DNA of 64,000 bases, from positions 186,001-250,000 of the forward strand of contig NZ_LMDG01000012.1 of the NCBI RefSeq assembly GCF_001426265.1, given 5' to 3'. The stretch's first letter is position 1, and each line of letters opens with the position of its first letter. Position numbers and translations under genes: made by a program. The DNA comes from Rhizobium sp. Root1220 (GTDB lineage: Bacteria > Pseudomonadota > Alphaproteobacteria > Rhizobiales > Rhizobiaceae). A model generated the notes under the pieces. It did not search any database. It was not told the DNA's origin and saw only the letters and a program-made list of their open reading frames with translations. Below, piece after piece: positions 30,306 through 39,743 of this stretch.

Positions 30306-32111
30306 ATGCTCCGGATCGTTATCCCGCTTGTCCTCGCCCTGTCTTGCGGCGCCGCGTTGGCGGAACCCGTGCATGGAATTGCCATGCACGGCACACCTGC
30401 CCTGCCGTCGGACTTCAAGCATTTTCCCTACGCCAATCCGGAAATCAAAAAGGGTGGCAAAATCAGCTACGGAGTGGTGGGCACTTTCGACAGTCTGAAC
30501 CCGTTTATTTTGAAGAGCATGCGTACGACGGCGCGCGGAATGTGGGATCCCGAGTACGGAAATCTGGTCTACGAAACGTTGATGCTCAGGTCCCGCGACG
30601 AGCCGTTCACGCTCTACGGCCTCCTGGCGCAATCGGTCGAGTGGGATGACGACCGGCGGTTTATCCAGTTCAACCTCAATCCGGATGCAAAGTGGTCTGA
30701 CGGGCAACCGGTGACGCCCGACGACGTGATCTTTACACTCAACCTGTTGAAGGAAAAGGGCCGAGTACCGTTCAGCACCCGGCTCAACGCCGTCGAAAAA
30801 GTCGAACAAGTCGGCGTCCATGGCGTAAAGTTCACATTCAACGACAAGGCTGACCGGGAGTTTCCGCTGATTCTGGCCGGCTCGACACCGATCCTGCCGA
30901 AGCATGCCATCGACCCGGAAACGTTTGACCGATCATCGCTAGTGCCGCCGGTTGGATCTGGGCCATACATGGTCCAGACAGTCAAACCCGGCGAGAGCAT
31001 CAGCTTTGAGCGCGATCCCAACTACTGGGGCAAGGACATTCCATCCAAGGTGGGCCTCGACAATTATGACCGGATTACTGTGCAGTATTTCCTGCAGGAC
31101 ACAACGCTGTTCGAGTCATTCAAGAAGGGTGATGTCGACATCTACGCGGACGGGAGCCCGGGTCACTGGGCAAACGCCTACAATTTTCCAGCAGTGACTT
31201 CGGGTGTCGTCGTGAAGGATACCTTCGAGCCCAAATTGCCGAGCGGCATGTTCGGCTTCGTCTTCAACACCAGGCGGCCCGTCTTCGCCAACCCCAAGCT
31301 GCGTGAAGGGCTTTCGCTGATCTTCGATTTCGAATGGGCGAACAAGAACCTGTTCTCCGGCGCCTACATCAGAACGCAGAGCTTCTGGCAGAACTCGGAT
31401 CTATCGAGCTTCGGCGTTCCGGCCGATGAGCGCGAGTTGAAATTGCTCGGCCCTATCAAGGATCGGATCGACCCGTCCATCCTGGACGGCTCATATAAAT
31501 TGCCGGTGACAGATGGTTCAGGCAGGGACCGAAACGTCCTGAAGCAGGCCGCAGCGTTGCTCAAGGAGGCTGGCTATGCGATCCAGAACGGCAAGATGAG
31601 CGACGCCAAGGGCAAACCGCTTGCATTTGAAATCATGACCCAGAATGCCGATCAGGAGAAGCTTGCAGTCGCCTACCAGCGCTCGCTGCAGCTACTGGGC
31701 ATTTCAGTTTCGATCCGAACGGTCGACGACTCCCAATATCAAAGCCGGACAAGCAACTTTGACTACGACATGATCATCAAGTCCTACACGGCATCTCTTT
31801 CACCGGGGATCGAGCAGGTGGGGCGGTGGTCGTCTGCCGCCAGAGACCGAGAGGGTACGGATAATTTCGCCGGCGTGGCTGATCCCGATGTCGACACGCT
31901 TATCGATCATATCCTGACCGCGCGTTCAGCAGAGGATTTTACGGCGGCCGTTCGGTCCCATGACCGCATGCTGCTATCCGGGCACTATGTGCTTCCGCTC
32001 TATCATGTCGACCAGCAATGGGTCGCGCGAAGTAAAAGGATCGGGCATCCGGATGTGGTGCCGCTTTACGGCTATCAGCTGCCCGCGTGGTGGGATCAAA
32101 GCGTGCAGTAG
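30306..32111 (+). CDS. Orphan ABC transporter substrate-binding protein, YejA-like (SBP family 5)
   Basis: 601 residues from ATG 30306, with GGAAAGGAA upstream. A signal peptide (MLRIVIPLVLALSCGAALA) precedes a long SBP_bac_5 domain. The YejA subgroup is suggested by HGIAMHGTPALPSDF, FPYANPEIKKGGK and the late segment HYVLPLYHVDQQW ending in YGYQLPAWW. YejA proteins deliver peptides such as microcin C to a YejBEF importer. No permease or ATPase gene is adjacent, so this copy must use a transporter encoded elsewhere or have another task. Confidence 0.85.
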   Translation: MLRIVIPLVLALSCGAALAEPVHGIAMHGTPALPSDFKHFPYANPEIKKGGKISYGVVGTFDSLNPFILKSMRTTARGMWDPEYGNLVYETLMLRSRDEPFTLYGLLAQSVEWDDDRRFIQFNLNPDAKWSDGQPVTPDDVIFTLNLLKEKGRVPFSTRLNAVEKVEQVGVHGVKFTFNDKADREFPLILAGSTPILPKHAIDPETFDRSSLVPPVGSGPYMVQTVKPGESISFERDPNYWGKDIPSKVGLDNYDRITVQYFLQDTTLFESFKKGDVDIYADGSPGHWANAYNFPAVTSGVVVKDTFEPKLPSGMFGFVFNTRRPVFANPKLREGLSLIFDFEWANKNLFSGAYIRTQSFWQNSDLSSFGVPADERELKLLGPIKDRIDPSILDGSYKLPVTDGSGRDRNVLKQAAALLKEAGYAIQNGKMSDAKGKPLAFEIMTQNADQEKLAVAYQRSLQLLGISVSIRTVDDSQYQSRTSNFDYDMIIKSYTASLSPGIEQVGRWSSAARDREGTDNFAGVADPDVDTLIDHILTARSAEDFTAAVRSHDRMLLSGHYVLPLYHVDQQWVARSKRIGHPDVVPLYGYQLPAWWDQSVQ

Positions 32112-32197
32112 GTAGTTCCCTTTTTCTGCCTGGTTGAAGTCTCCAGCCGCAGGGGCTAGATGGCTGGAAATTCTCTATCTCGTGAAAGGAAAACGCC

Positions 32198-32869
32198 ATG
32201 GAACGCATTATCATTGATGTCGTATCGGACATCGTCTGCCCATGGTGCTATCTCGGAAAAGCCCGCTTGGAACTCGCGATTGCGGAGGTGCAGGACGAGG
32301 TGGGCGTCGATATCAACTGGCGTCCATACCGTCTCAACCCAGACTATCCGGTGGAGGGAGTCGATCAAAAGAAGGCCCTGGAACAGAAGCTTGGCGGCGC
32401 CGAGCGCGTCGCCCAGGGACACAAGATGCTTGCGGACTACGGGCGCGAGGTTGGCATAGAATTCAATTTCGAGGCGATCAAGATTGGCCCAAATACGCTC
32501 GACGCGCATCGCCTTGTCCACTGGGCAATGGTCGAGGATCGTGAAAAGCAGGACCGTGTGGTCAATGCACTTTTCAAGGCGAATTTCGAGGAAGGTCGCA
32601 ACGTCGGCGACCATGCGGTACTGCTCGATATTGCCGAGCAGGCGGGGCTCGACCGATCTGTGACGGCATCGCTACTCGCATCCAACGCGGATCGCGACCT
32701 CATCATTGCGGAAATCGAGTCCGCGCAGAAAATGGGCGTCAACGGCGTGCCGTTCTTCATATTCGACCAGCAGTATGCCGTCAGTGGTGCGCAGACGCCC
32801 GACGTGTTGGTCAATGCGCTGCGCGACATCGCCAAAGCTAAAGCCGAGGCGCGCGCTGGCATGAACTGA
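32198..32869 (+). CDS. FrnE/DsbA-family thioredoxin-like oxidoreductase
   Basis: 223 residues with no signal peptide, so cytoplasmic. The start MERIIIDVVSDIVCPWCYLGK places the active-site C14-P-W-C17 at the usual position of FrnE-like proteins, with the DsbA helical insert (residues 40-150) and the cis-Pro motif GVNGVPFFIFDQQYAVSGAQ near residue 180. FrnE proteins act as disulfide oxidoreductase/isomerases in stress responses. GAAAGGAAAACGCC precedes ATG 32198. The gene is convergent with mfd across 7 bp. Confidence 0.88.
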   Translation: MERIIIDVVSDIVCPWCYLGKARLELAIAEVQDEVGVDINWRPYRLNPDYPVEGVDQKKALEQKLGGAERVAQGHKMLADYGREVGIEFNFEAIKIGPNTLDAHRLVHWAMVEDREKQDRVVNALFKANFEEGRNVGDHAVLLDIAEQAGLDRSVTASLLASNADRDLIIAEIESAQKMGVNGVPFFIFDQQYAVSGAQTPDVLVNALRDIAKAKAEARAGMN

Positions 32870-32876
32870 CGGCCTC

Positions 32877-35800
32877 CTAGGTTTTCGCCATTTCGGCCAT
32901 TTGCGTCATGATCACGGCTGCGCCCTGCAGCCTTTTTTCCGGCGTCGGCAGATCGCGCGTCAAAAACACGCTGTGGTCGGGACGGATCTTCGCCATGACG
33001 CCCTGCTTGGCGATGTAGCCAACCAGATTGGCCGGGTTCGGAAATTCCTTGTGTCTGAACTGAATGACGACGCCCTTGGGGCCGGCGTCCAGCTTCTCCA
33101 CATTGGCGATCCGGCAGAGTGACTTCAGATAGACGATTTTCAGCAGATGCTGGACTTCGATCGGCATCGGCCCGAACCTGTCGATCATCTCCGCGCCGAA
33201 GCCATCGATGTCCTTCAGTTCCGTGATTTCACCGAGGCGGCGATAGAGCCCCATGCGCAGATGCAGATCGGGCACGTAGCCTTCCGGAATCATGACTGAG
33301 GTTCCGACCGAGATCTGCGGCGACCAGCCCGTATCTTGTATCTCGTCGACTCCCTTCACCTCGGCAACGGCTTCTTCGAGCATCTGCTGGTACAATTCGA
33401 AGCCGACTTCCTTGATGTGACCGGACTGTTCCTCGCCCAGCAGGTTGCCCGCGCCACGGATGTCCAGATCGTGGCTTGCGAGTTGGAAACCTGCACCCAG
33501 CGTGTCGAGCGACTGCAGCACCTTCAGGCGGCGCTCGGCTGTAGCAGTCAGCACCTTGTTGACCGGAAGCGTGAACAGGGCGAAGGCACGGACCTTCGAG
33601 CGTCCCACGCGACCACGAAGCTGATAGAGTTGCGCAAGTCCGAACATGTCGGCGCGGTGTACGATCAGCGTGTTGGCGGTTGGCACGTCGAGGCCGGACT
33701 CGACGATCGTCGTCGACAGCAGGACATCGTAGCGGCCCTCATAGAAGGCGTTCATGATGTCTTCCAGTTCGCCCGCGGGCATCTGTCCGTGGGCGATAGC
33801 TACTTTCAGTTCCGGAACATCTGAACGCAGGAAGGCGTAAATGTCCTCCAGATCGGCCAGCCGCGGGCAGACATAGAAGCTCTGGCCACCGCGATAGTGC
33901 TCGCGCATCAGCGTTTCACGGATCACCAGCGAATCGAAGGGCGAGATGAAGGTGCGCACGGCCATGCGGTCTACCGGCGGAGTCGTGATCAGCGAGAGCT
34001 CACGAACGCCCGTCATGGCAAGCTGCAGCGTGCGCGGGATCGGCGTCGCGGACAGCGTGAGGACGTGAATGTCGCTCTTGAGTTCTTTCAATCGCTCCTT
34101 GTGCTTGACCCCGAAGTGTTGCTCTTCGTCGATGATCAGAAGGCCGAGGTTGGCGAATCTGATGCCGGCGCCAAGCAGGGCATGGGTTCCTACCACGATA
34201 TCGGTCTTGCCATCGGCAACTTCCTTCTTCGTCAGCGCCAGTTCCTTCGACCCGACGAGCCGCGAGGCCTGCTGCACGCGGACCGGCAAACCGCGGAACC
34301 GCTCGGAGAATGTCTTGAAATGCTGGCGCGCAAGCAGCGTCGTCGGCACGACGACGGCCACCTGAATACCGTTCATTGCGGCCACGAAGGCAGCGCGGAG
34401 CGCGACCTCCGTCTTGCCGAACCCGACATCGCCACAGACGAGGCGATCCATAGGGCGCCCGGCGCCGAGATCGCCGCGCACGGCCTCGATGGCGGTGTCC
34501 TGGTCTTCCGTTTCTTCATAGGGGAAGCGCGCCGCGAACTCGTCGTACAACCCTTCCGGCGTCGTTAGGACAGGTGCGTGCCGTGTCAGCCGCTCCGCAG
34601 CGATTCGGATCAGCGCATCGGCCATGTCGAGCAGGCGCTTCTTCAGTTTCGCCTTGCGCATTTGCCAAGCGCCGCCGCCCAGCTTGTCGAGCTGGGCTTC
34701 GGTCCCCTCGCCGCCATAACGCGACAGCAAGTCGATGTTTTCGACCGGCAGGAAGAGCTTGGCATCGTCGGCATACTGAAGCTCTAGGCAGGCGTGTGGC
34801 GCGCCTGCCGCTTCGATCGTCCTCAATCCGATGAAGCGACCGATACCGTGCTCGGCGTGGACGACGACCGATCCTTCATCGAGCCCCGCGACCTCCGAGA
34901 TGAAATCCGCAGCACGCTTGCGCCGCTTTGAACGGCGCACCATGCGGTCGCCAAGAATGTCCTGTTCGCCAATGACGACCAGATTTCCGGTTTCGAAACC
35001 GGACTCCAGGCTGAAGACGGCGGCCGCCGCTTCGCCTCGCTCTAGCGCGTCGATATCCTTTAGCGCCGAAATGGGCTTGACCCGTTCCAGGCCATGTTCG
35101 TTCAAAACCTGCAGCAGCCGCTCCAGTGACCCTTCGGTCCAAGCGGTGATCAGGACCTTTGCGCCACCGGCTCGCTTCTCGGCGATATGTTTAACGACGG
35201 TGTCGAAAATATTGACGCGTTCGGCGGTTGCATTGCCCTCGGCGTTTGAACGTGCCCATCGTTCGCCTTGTCGCGCATCAACATTGGTCACGCGCCGCGT
35301 TTCGCCCTCGTGCTCGTTGAAGGGCGATATCCGGATGGCGTTGAGGGCTTCGAGTGTCTTCGCGAAGGTCTTGCTTTCGAGATAGAGCTGGCCGGGCGAG
35401 ACCGGCTTGTAGGGCGTACCCTGCGCCATCGGGCCTTTCGTCGGCTGGCCGGTGTTCAGACGCGCATCGTAGTAGTCGAGAACCAGCTTGGACCGTTCTT
35501 CGGCGGCTTCGCGCACCGTATGATCGGTCACCAGACGGAACCCCTTGAGGTAGTCGAAGACAGTCTCCAGCTTTTCGTAGAAGAGCGGTAACCAATGCTC
35601 CATGCCGGGATAGCGGCGACCTTCGGAGACGGCGAGGTAGAGCGCGTCGTCGCGGGTGGCGGCGCCGAATGTCGACAGGTAGTTCTTGCGGAAGCGGGCG
35701 ATGGTGTCGGGCGTAAGCGTCACTTCACTCATCGGGTTGAGATCGAGCGATCTTACCTGCCCTGTGGTGCGCTGGCTCGCGGGGTCGAAACTTCGAATGC

Positions 35801-36383
35801 TCTCCAGTGTGTCACCGAAGAAATCGAGCCGAACTGGCTCCTCCGAGCCTGGGACGAAGACATCCAGAATACCGCCGCGCACGGCATACTCGCCGACTTC
35901 GCGAACCGTCGCGACGCGATCGAAACCATTGCGCTCAAGCCGACCCGAAATGTCGTCCATGCGCACCTGATTGCCGGGACGGGCAGAGAACGCCAGGCTC
36001 TCAATAACATCTTGTGGCGCCACCTTCTGCAGCATAGCGTTGACCGTGACGAGGACGATCGCCGCATGTGGTTTCTTCTGATGAGCAATGAGGCCGCTCA
36101 GCGCCGCCAGGCGGCGGGCAGACGTGTCAGCGCTCGGCGATACGCGGTCATAGGGAAGACAGTCCCAAGCCGGCAGCGTGAGGACAGGAATGTCCGGCGC
36201 CACAAAGCCCAGCATTTGCTCCAGGTCGGCCATACGCTGTCCATCCGACAGTACATAGGCGATGGGTTCGCCGGCACGCACCAACTCTGCGAGCAGGAGC
36301 GGTTCGAGTCCTGCCGGGACATTGCCAATCGTCAGCGTCTCGGCGAGAGCTGCGAGCTTCTTTGCATCAAAACCTGGGATCAT
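32877..36383 (-). CDS. mfd: Transcription-repair coupling factor Mfd
   Basis: 1168 residues. Mfd removes RNA polymerase stalled at lesions and recruits UvrA. Domains in order: UvrB-like N-terminus, RNA polymerase interaction domain with GSVVVHAEHGIGRFIGL near residue 490, RecG-like translocase with Walker A GDVGFGKTEVALRAA, the DEEQ box in LLIIDEEQHFGVKHKE and motif VI QLRGRVGRSKVRAFA, and a C-terminal TRCF domain. Its ATG overlaps the TGA of sdhE (ATGA), so translation is coupled. Length is normal. Confidence 0.97.
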   Translation of the reverse strand: MIPGFDAKKLAALAETLTIGNVPAGLEPLLLAELVRAGEPIAYVLSDGQRMADLEQMLGFVAPDIPVLTLPAWDCLPYDRVSPSADTSARRLAALSGLIAHQKKPHAAIVLVTVNAMLQKVAPQDVIESLAFSARPGNQVRMDDISGRLERNGFDRVATVREVGEYAVRGGILDVFVPGSEEPVRLDFFGDTLESIRSFDPASQRTTGQVRSLDLNPMSEVTLTPDTIARFRKNYLSTFGAATRDDALYLAVSEGRRYPGMEHWLPLFYEKLETVFDYLKGFRLVTDHTVREAAEERSKLVLDYYDARLNTGQPTKGPMAQGTPYKPVSPGQLYLESKTFAKTLEALNAIRISPFNEHEGETRRVTNVDARQGERWARSNAEGNATAERVNIFDTVVKHIAEKRAGGAKVLITAWTEGSLERLLQVLNEHGLERVKPISALKDIDALERGEAAAAVFSLESGFETGNLVVIGEQDILGDRMVRRSKRRKRAADFISEVAGLDEGSVVVHAEHGIGRFIGLRTIEAAGAPHACLELQYADDAKLFLPVENIDLLSRYGGEGTEAQLDKLGGGAWQMRKAKLKKRLLDMADALIRIAAERLTRHAPVLTTPEGLYDEFAARFPYEETEDQDTAIEAVRGDLGAGRPMDRLVCGDVGFGKTEVALRAAFVAAMNGIQVAVVVPTTLLARQHFKTFSERFRGLPVRVQQASRLVGSKELALTKKEVADGKTDIVVGTHALLGAGIRFANLGLLIIDEEQHFGVKHKERLKELKSDIHVLTLSATPIPRTLQLAMTGVRELSLITTPPVDRMAVRTFISPFDSLVIRETLMREHYRGGQSFYVCPRLADLEDIYAFLRSDVPELKVAIAHGQMPAGELEDIMNAFYEGRYDVLLSTTIVESGLDVPTANTLIVHRADMFGLAQLYQLRGRVGRSKVRAFALFTLPVNKVLTATAERRLKVLQSLDTLGAGFQLASHDLDIRGAGNLLGEEQSGHIKEVGFELYQQMLEEAVAEVKGVDEIQDTGWSPQISVGTSVMIPEGYVPDLHLRMGLYRRLGEITELKDIDGFGAEMIDRFGPMPIEVQHLLKIVYLKSLCRIANVEKLDAGPKGVVIQFRHKEFPNPANLVGYIAKQGVMAKIRPDHSVFLTRDLPTPEKRLQGAAVIMTQMAEMAKT

Positions 36384-36697
36384 TCGGCATTCCTGGACGA
36401 GACATGGGCCGGATATTCGAAGTCCGGTCTGTAAGCGGCAAGGCGGTCAAACATCGGAGTCTGGAACCGTGCAGGCACCGGCCATGTACCCATGATCCAC
36501 CGCACCAGATCATTGTCCTCTTCCGCCATGATGGTCTCGAACTCGTCGAGTTCGACCTCGGACAGTTCAGCGATCTCCTTCTCGGCAAACTGGCCGAAGA
36601 CCAGGTCCATCTCGCGGATACCGCGATGCCAGCAGCGGAAAAGAATCCGGCGGCGGCGCGGGTCGAGATCGGCGCTCGAGAGCGTGATACCTGTCAT
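36380..36697 (-). CDS. sdhE: Succinate dehydrogenase assembly factor SdhE
   Basis: 105 residues from ATG 36697, with AGGAAGG upstream; the frame stays open further but overlaps recG. SdhE helps attach FAD covalently to SdhA. The signature is RRRRILFRCWHRGIREMDLV with the conserved RGxxE/RGIRE motif, followed by FGQFAEKEI and an acidic helix (MAEEDNDLVRWIMG). It is the first gene of an sdhE-mfd operon and is transcribed divergently from recG across 92 bp. Confidence 0.93.
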   Translation of the reverse strand: MTGITLSSADLDPRRRRILFRCWHRGIREMDLVFGQFAEKEIAELSEVELDEFETIMAEEDNDLVRWIMGTWPVPARFQTPMFDRLAAYRPDFEYPAHVSSRNAE

Positions 36698-36789
36698 GGC
36701 ATTACCTTCCTGTTGATCCGCCTCTATAGACTCTCGAAAGCAGCTTGTCAGCCTTGCCAAGGCCCCATTATTCATCGCATTTTGCCGCC

Positions 36790-38895
36790 ATGCGCCCCAC
36801 CATCCTCGATCCGCTGTTTTCACCCGTTTCGGTTCTTCCCGGTGTCGGTCCGAAGATTGCCGAGCTGCTGGTGAAACTGCTCGGGCGCGAGACACCGGAA
36901 GGTTGTCGGGTTGTCGACCTGCTCTTTCATGCGCCTCACTCACTCGTTGATCGGCGCAATCAGCCCGGTATAGCGCACGCGCCACAAGGCGCGATCGTGA
37001 CGATAACGGGACGCGTCGATCGTCACCAGGCGCCGCCCCGCGGCAAAAGCAATATTCCGTACCGTGTCCTTCTGCACGACGAGACAGGCGAGCTTGCGCT
37101 CGTCTTCTTCCGCGGACAGGCGGCATGGCTTGAGAAGCAGCTTCCACTGGACGAGGAGGTAACCGTCAGCGGCAAGGTCGAGTGGTTCAACGGTCGCGCT
37201 TCGATGGTGCATCCCGACTATATCGTCAGGGCGAGCGCGGCCGAAAACCTGCCGCTGGTCGAGCCCATTTATCCATTGACGGCTGGGCTGTCGCCGAAAA
37301 CTCTCCGTAAGGTCATCGAGTCGGCTTTGCAGCGGACCCCTGAACTACCGGAATGGATCGACCTTGCGCTCACCCAGAAGCAGGGTCTCCCGACAGTTGC
37401 CGACAGTTTCCACATGTTGCACGCGCCGCGCGACCCTTCCGATATCGACGCGCAAGCCCCTGCCCGCCGCCGACTTGCTTATGACGAATTCCTGGCGGGC
37501 CAGCTGTCTCTGACGCTGGTGCGCCAGCGGTTGCGCAAGGTTGCGGGAACGCCGGTACGTGCGACGGGCACCATCAGTCGACAGCTCCTGGAGGCGCTGC
37601 CATTCTTGCCTACCCAAAGCCAGACCATCGCCATCGCCGAGGTTCTGAAGGATATGGCGGGCGAGGATCGAATGCTAAGGTTGCTGCAGGGGGATGTCGG
37701 ATCCGGCAAGACACTGGTCGCGCTGATGTCGATGGCGGCGGTGATCGAGAGCGGTGGGCAGGCTGTCCTCATGGCACCCACGGAAATCCTGGCGCGTCAG
37801 CATCATGCGACCATCTCGAGGTTCGCGGAGACGGTCGGCCTTCGCATCGAGGTACTCACCGGACGCACGAAGGGCCGTGAACGCGATGAGATCCTCGGCC
37901 GGATTGCATCAGGAGATGCGCAGATCATCATCGGGACGCACGCGCTATTCCAGGACAGCGTGAACTATCACAACCTGATGCTCGCCGTTGTCGATGAACA
38001 GCATCGCTTTGGTGTCCACCAGCGCCTGCGGCTGACGGCAAAGGGCATCTCGCCGCACATGCTGGTGATGACTGCCACGCCGATCCCCCGCACGCTGGTG
38101 CTGGCGGCCTTCGGCGACATGGATGTCTCGAAACTTACGGAAAAGCCGTCAGGTCGCAAACCGATACAGACCATCACTGTTCCAACGGAACGCACCGGCG
38201 AAATTGTTGCACGATTGCAGGGCGCCTTGAAGGAGGGCAGAAAGGCCTACTGGATTTGTCCGCTCGTAGAAGAGTCCGAAGAGCTCGACCTGATGTCGGT
38301 CGAGGAGCGCCACGCGACGCTGACTTCGGCACTCGGCCCCGGAGTTGGCCTTATCCACGGCAGAATGTCGGGGCAGGAAAAGGACGCCGCGATGATGGCG
38401 TTCAAGAACGGCGAAATCCGTCTGCTGGTGGCGACGACCGTCGTCGAGGTTGGCGTCGATGTGTCGGACGCAACCATCATGGTAATAGAGCACGCCGAGC
38501 GCTTCGGCCTAGCGCAGCTCCACCAGCTGCGCGGCCGTGTCGGGCGCGGCGACGAGGCCTCCACCTGCATTCTGCTCTACAAGGGGCCACTCGGCGAAAT
38601 CGGCCACGCGCGTCTCGCCATCATGCGGGAAACGGAGGATGGCTTCCGCATCGCCGAGGAGGATCTGAAGCTGCGCGGCGAAGGCGAACTTCTCGGCACA
38701 CGGCAATCCGGAACGCCCGGGTTTCACATCGCTAGCCTGGAGGCGCATGCCGATCTGCTCGAGATCGCCAGGCGCGACGCAGCCTATTTGATCGAGCGCG
38801 ATCCCGAACTGACCAGCGAACGCGGGAAAGCCGTGCGCACGTTGCTCTACCTGTTCCGGCGCGACGAAGCCATTCGCTTCCTGCATGCAGGTTGA
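36790..38895 (+). CDS. recG: ATP-dependent DNA helicase RecG
   Basis: 701 residues from ATG 36790 (MRPTILDPLFSPVSVLPGVG); an in-frame ATG at 36745 would add 15 unusual residues. RecG reverses stalled forks and processes Holliday junctions. The N-terminal wedge domain contains the OB fold (GAIVTITGRVDRHQAPP), followed by the SF2 motor with Walker A GDVGSGKTLVALMSM, the DEQH box in VVDEQHRFGVHQR, TATPIPRTL, and motif VI LRGRVGRGDEASTC with DLKLRGEGELLGTRQSG near the end. It diverges from sdhE-mfd. Confidence 0.97.
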   Translation: MRPTILDPLFSPVSVLPGVGPKIAELLVKLLGRETPEGCRVVDLLFHAPHSLVDRRNQPGIAHAPQGAIVTITGRVDRHQAPPRGKSNIPYRVLLHDETGELALVFFRGQAAWLEKQLPLDEEVTVSGKVEWFNGRASMVHPDYIVRASAAENLPLVEPIYPLTAGLSPKTLRKVIESALQRTPELPEWIDLALTQKQGLPTVADSFHMLHAPRDPSDIDAQAPARRRLAYDEFLAGQLSLTLVRQRLRKVAGTPVRATGTISRQLLEALPFLPTQSQTIAIAEVLKDMAGEDRMLRLLQGDVGSGKTLVALMSMAAVIESGGQAVLMAPTEILARQHHATISRFAETVGLRIEVLTGRTKGRERDEILGRIASGDAQIIIGTHALFQDSVNYHNLMLAVVDEQHRFGVHQRLRLTAKGISPHMLVMTATPIPRTLVLAAFGDMDVSKLTEKPSGRKPIQTITVPTERTGEIVARLQGALKEGRKAYWICPLVEESEELDLMSVEERHATLTSALGPGVGLIHGRMSGQEKDAAMMAFKNGEIRLLVATTVVEVGVDVSDATIMVIEHAERFGLAQLHQLRGRVGRGDEASTCILLYKGPLGEIGHARLAIMRETEDGFRIAEEDLKLRGEGELLGTRQSGTPGFHIASLEAHADLLEIARRDAAYLIERDPELTSERGKAVRTLLYLFRRDEAIRFLHAG

Positions 38896-38919
38896 TGGCA
38901 GGCGTGACGCGTTGGCAGT

Positions 38920-39624
38920 TCACATCTCGATAGGAGCCGGCATCGCTGCAACCGGGCGTTCCTGCTTAGGCAGTCGTCCAATCAACTCCTCCGGCGTAAC
39001 AAGGCCGCCGGAAATAAGGAGCTTGGCTGCATCCTCCGCCGACATGTCGAGCAAAACGATCTTCTCCCGAGGAATGAATATCAGGAACCCAGCCGTCGGC
39101 ACCGGAGTCGGCGGCAGGAAGACGCTCACCATGTCGTGCCCCATGGCATTGAACTTCGATGCGATTTCGCCTCGCGCATCCGTCGCGATAAAGACCAGTG
39201 CCCAAAGGCCGGCGCTCGGATACTCGATCAGCCCTACCCGTTTGAAGGAGTTCCTGCGTTCCTTTAATACGGTCTCGAAAATCTGCTTCACGCTCACATA
39301 GATGCTTCGCACCAGCGGTACCCGTCGAACCAGCGACTCGCTGAACTGGACGATCGTCTGTCCAATCAGGTTCTTGCCGAGGAATCCGATGACGGTGATC
39401 GCGATAAGCGCAATCAGTAGACCCGACCCTGGCACGGCAAAGTTCAGGTAGCTGTCGGGATCGTATCGCGCCGGAATATAAGGCTTTACCCAGCTGTCGG
39501 CCCAGCGGACGACCGACCAGGTCAGCCAAAGCGTGATCGCAATTGGCGCACAAATGATCAAACCAGCCAGAAAGTTGTTTCTGATGCGTGTGGCAATCGG
39601 CAGTCGGGGCAAATTTTCCTTCAT
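38920..39624 (-). CDS. DUF502 family membrane protein
   Basis: 234 residues. Two N-terminal membrane helices are clear (FLAGLIICAPIAITLWLTW and LLIALIAITVIGFLG), followed by the family motif RRVPLVRSIYVSVKQIFETV and a soluble domain with VFLPPTPVPTAGFLIFIPRE. DUF502 is related to the plant LCV proteins and has no assigned function in bacteria. It is convergent with recG and lies downstream of glmS on the same strand, separated by 119 bp. Confidence 0.88.
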   Translation of the reverse strand: MKENLPRLPIATRIRNNFLAGLIICAPIAITLWLTWSVVRWADSWVKPYIPARYDPDSYLNFAVPGSGLLIALIAITVIGFLGKNLIGQTIVQFSESLVRRVPLVRSIYVSVKQIFETVLKERRNSFKRVGLIEYPSAGLWALVFIATDARGEIASKFNAMGHDMVSVFLPPTPVPTAGFLIFIPREKIVLLDMSAEDAAKLLISGGLVTPEELIGRLPKQERPVAAMPAPIEM

Positions 39625-39743
39625 CGCTTGCAGATGAACTCCGTTGAGTGTACCGGCAACCGGAAATCAGTTCCCCCTCCGCTTCCACGCCAAAGCTGCC
39701 AGACTTTACCGTGCTGCACAAGCGTCAGACGGAGGAATACCCC

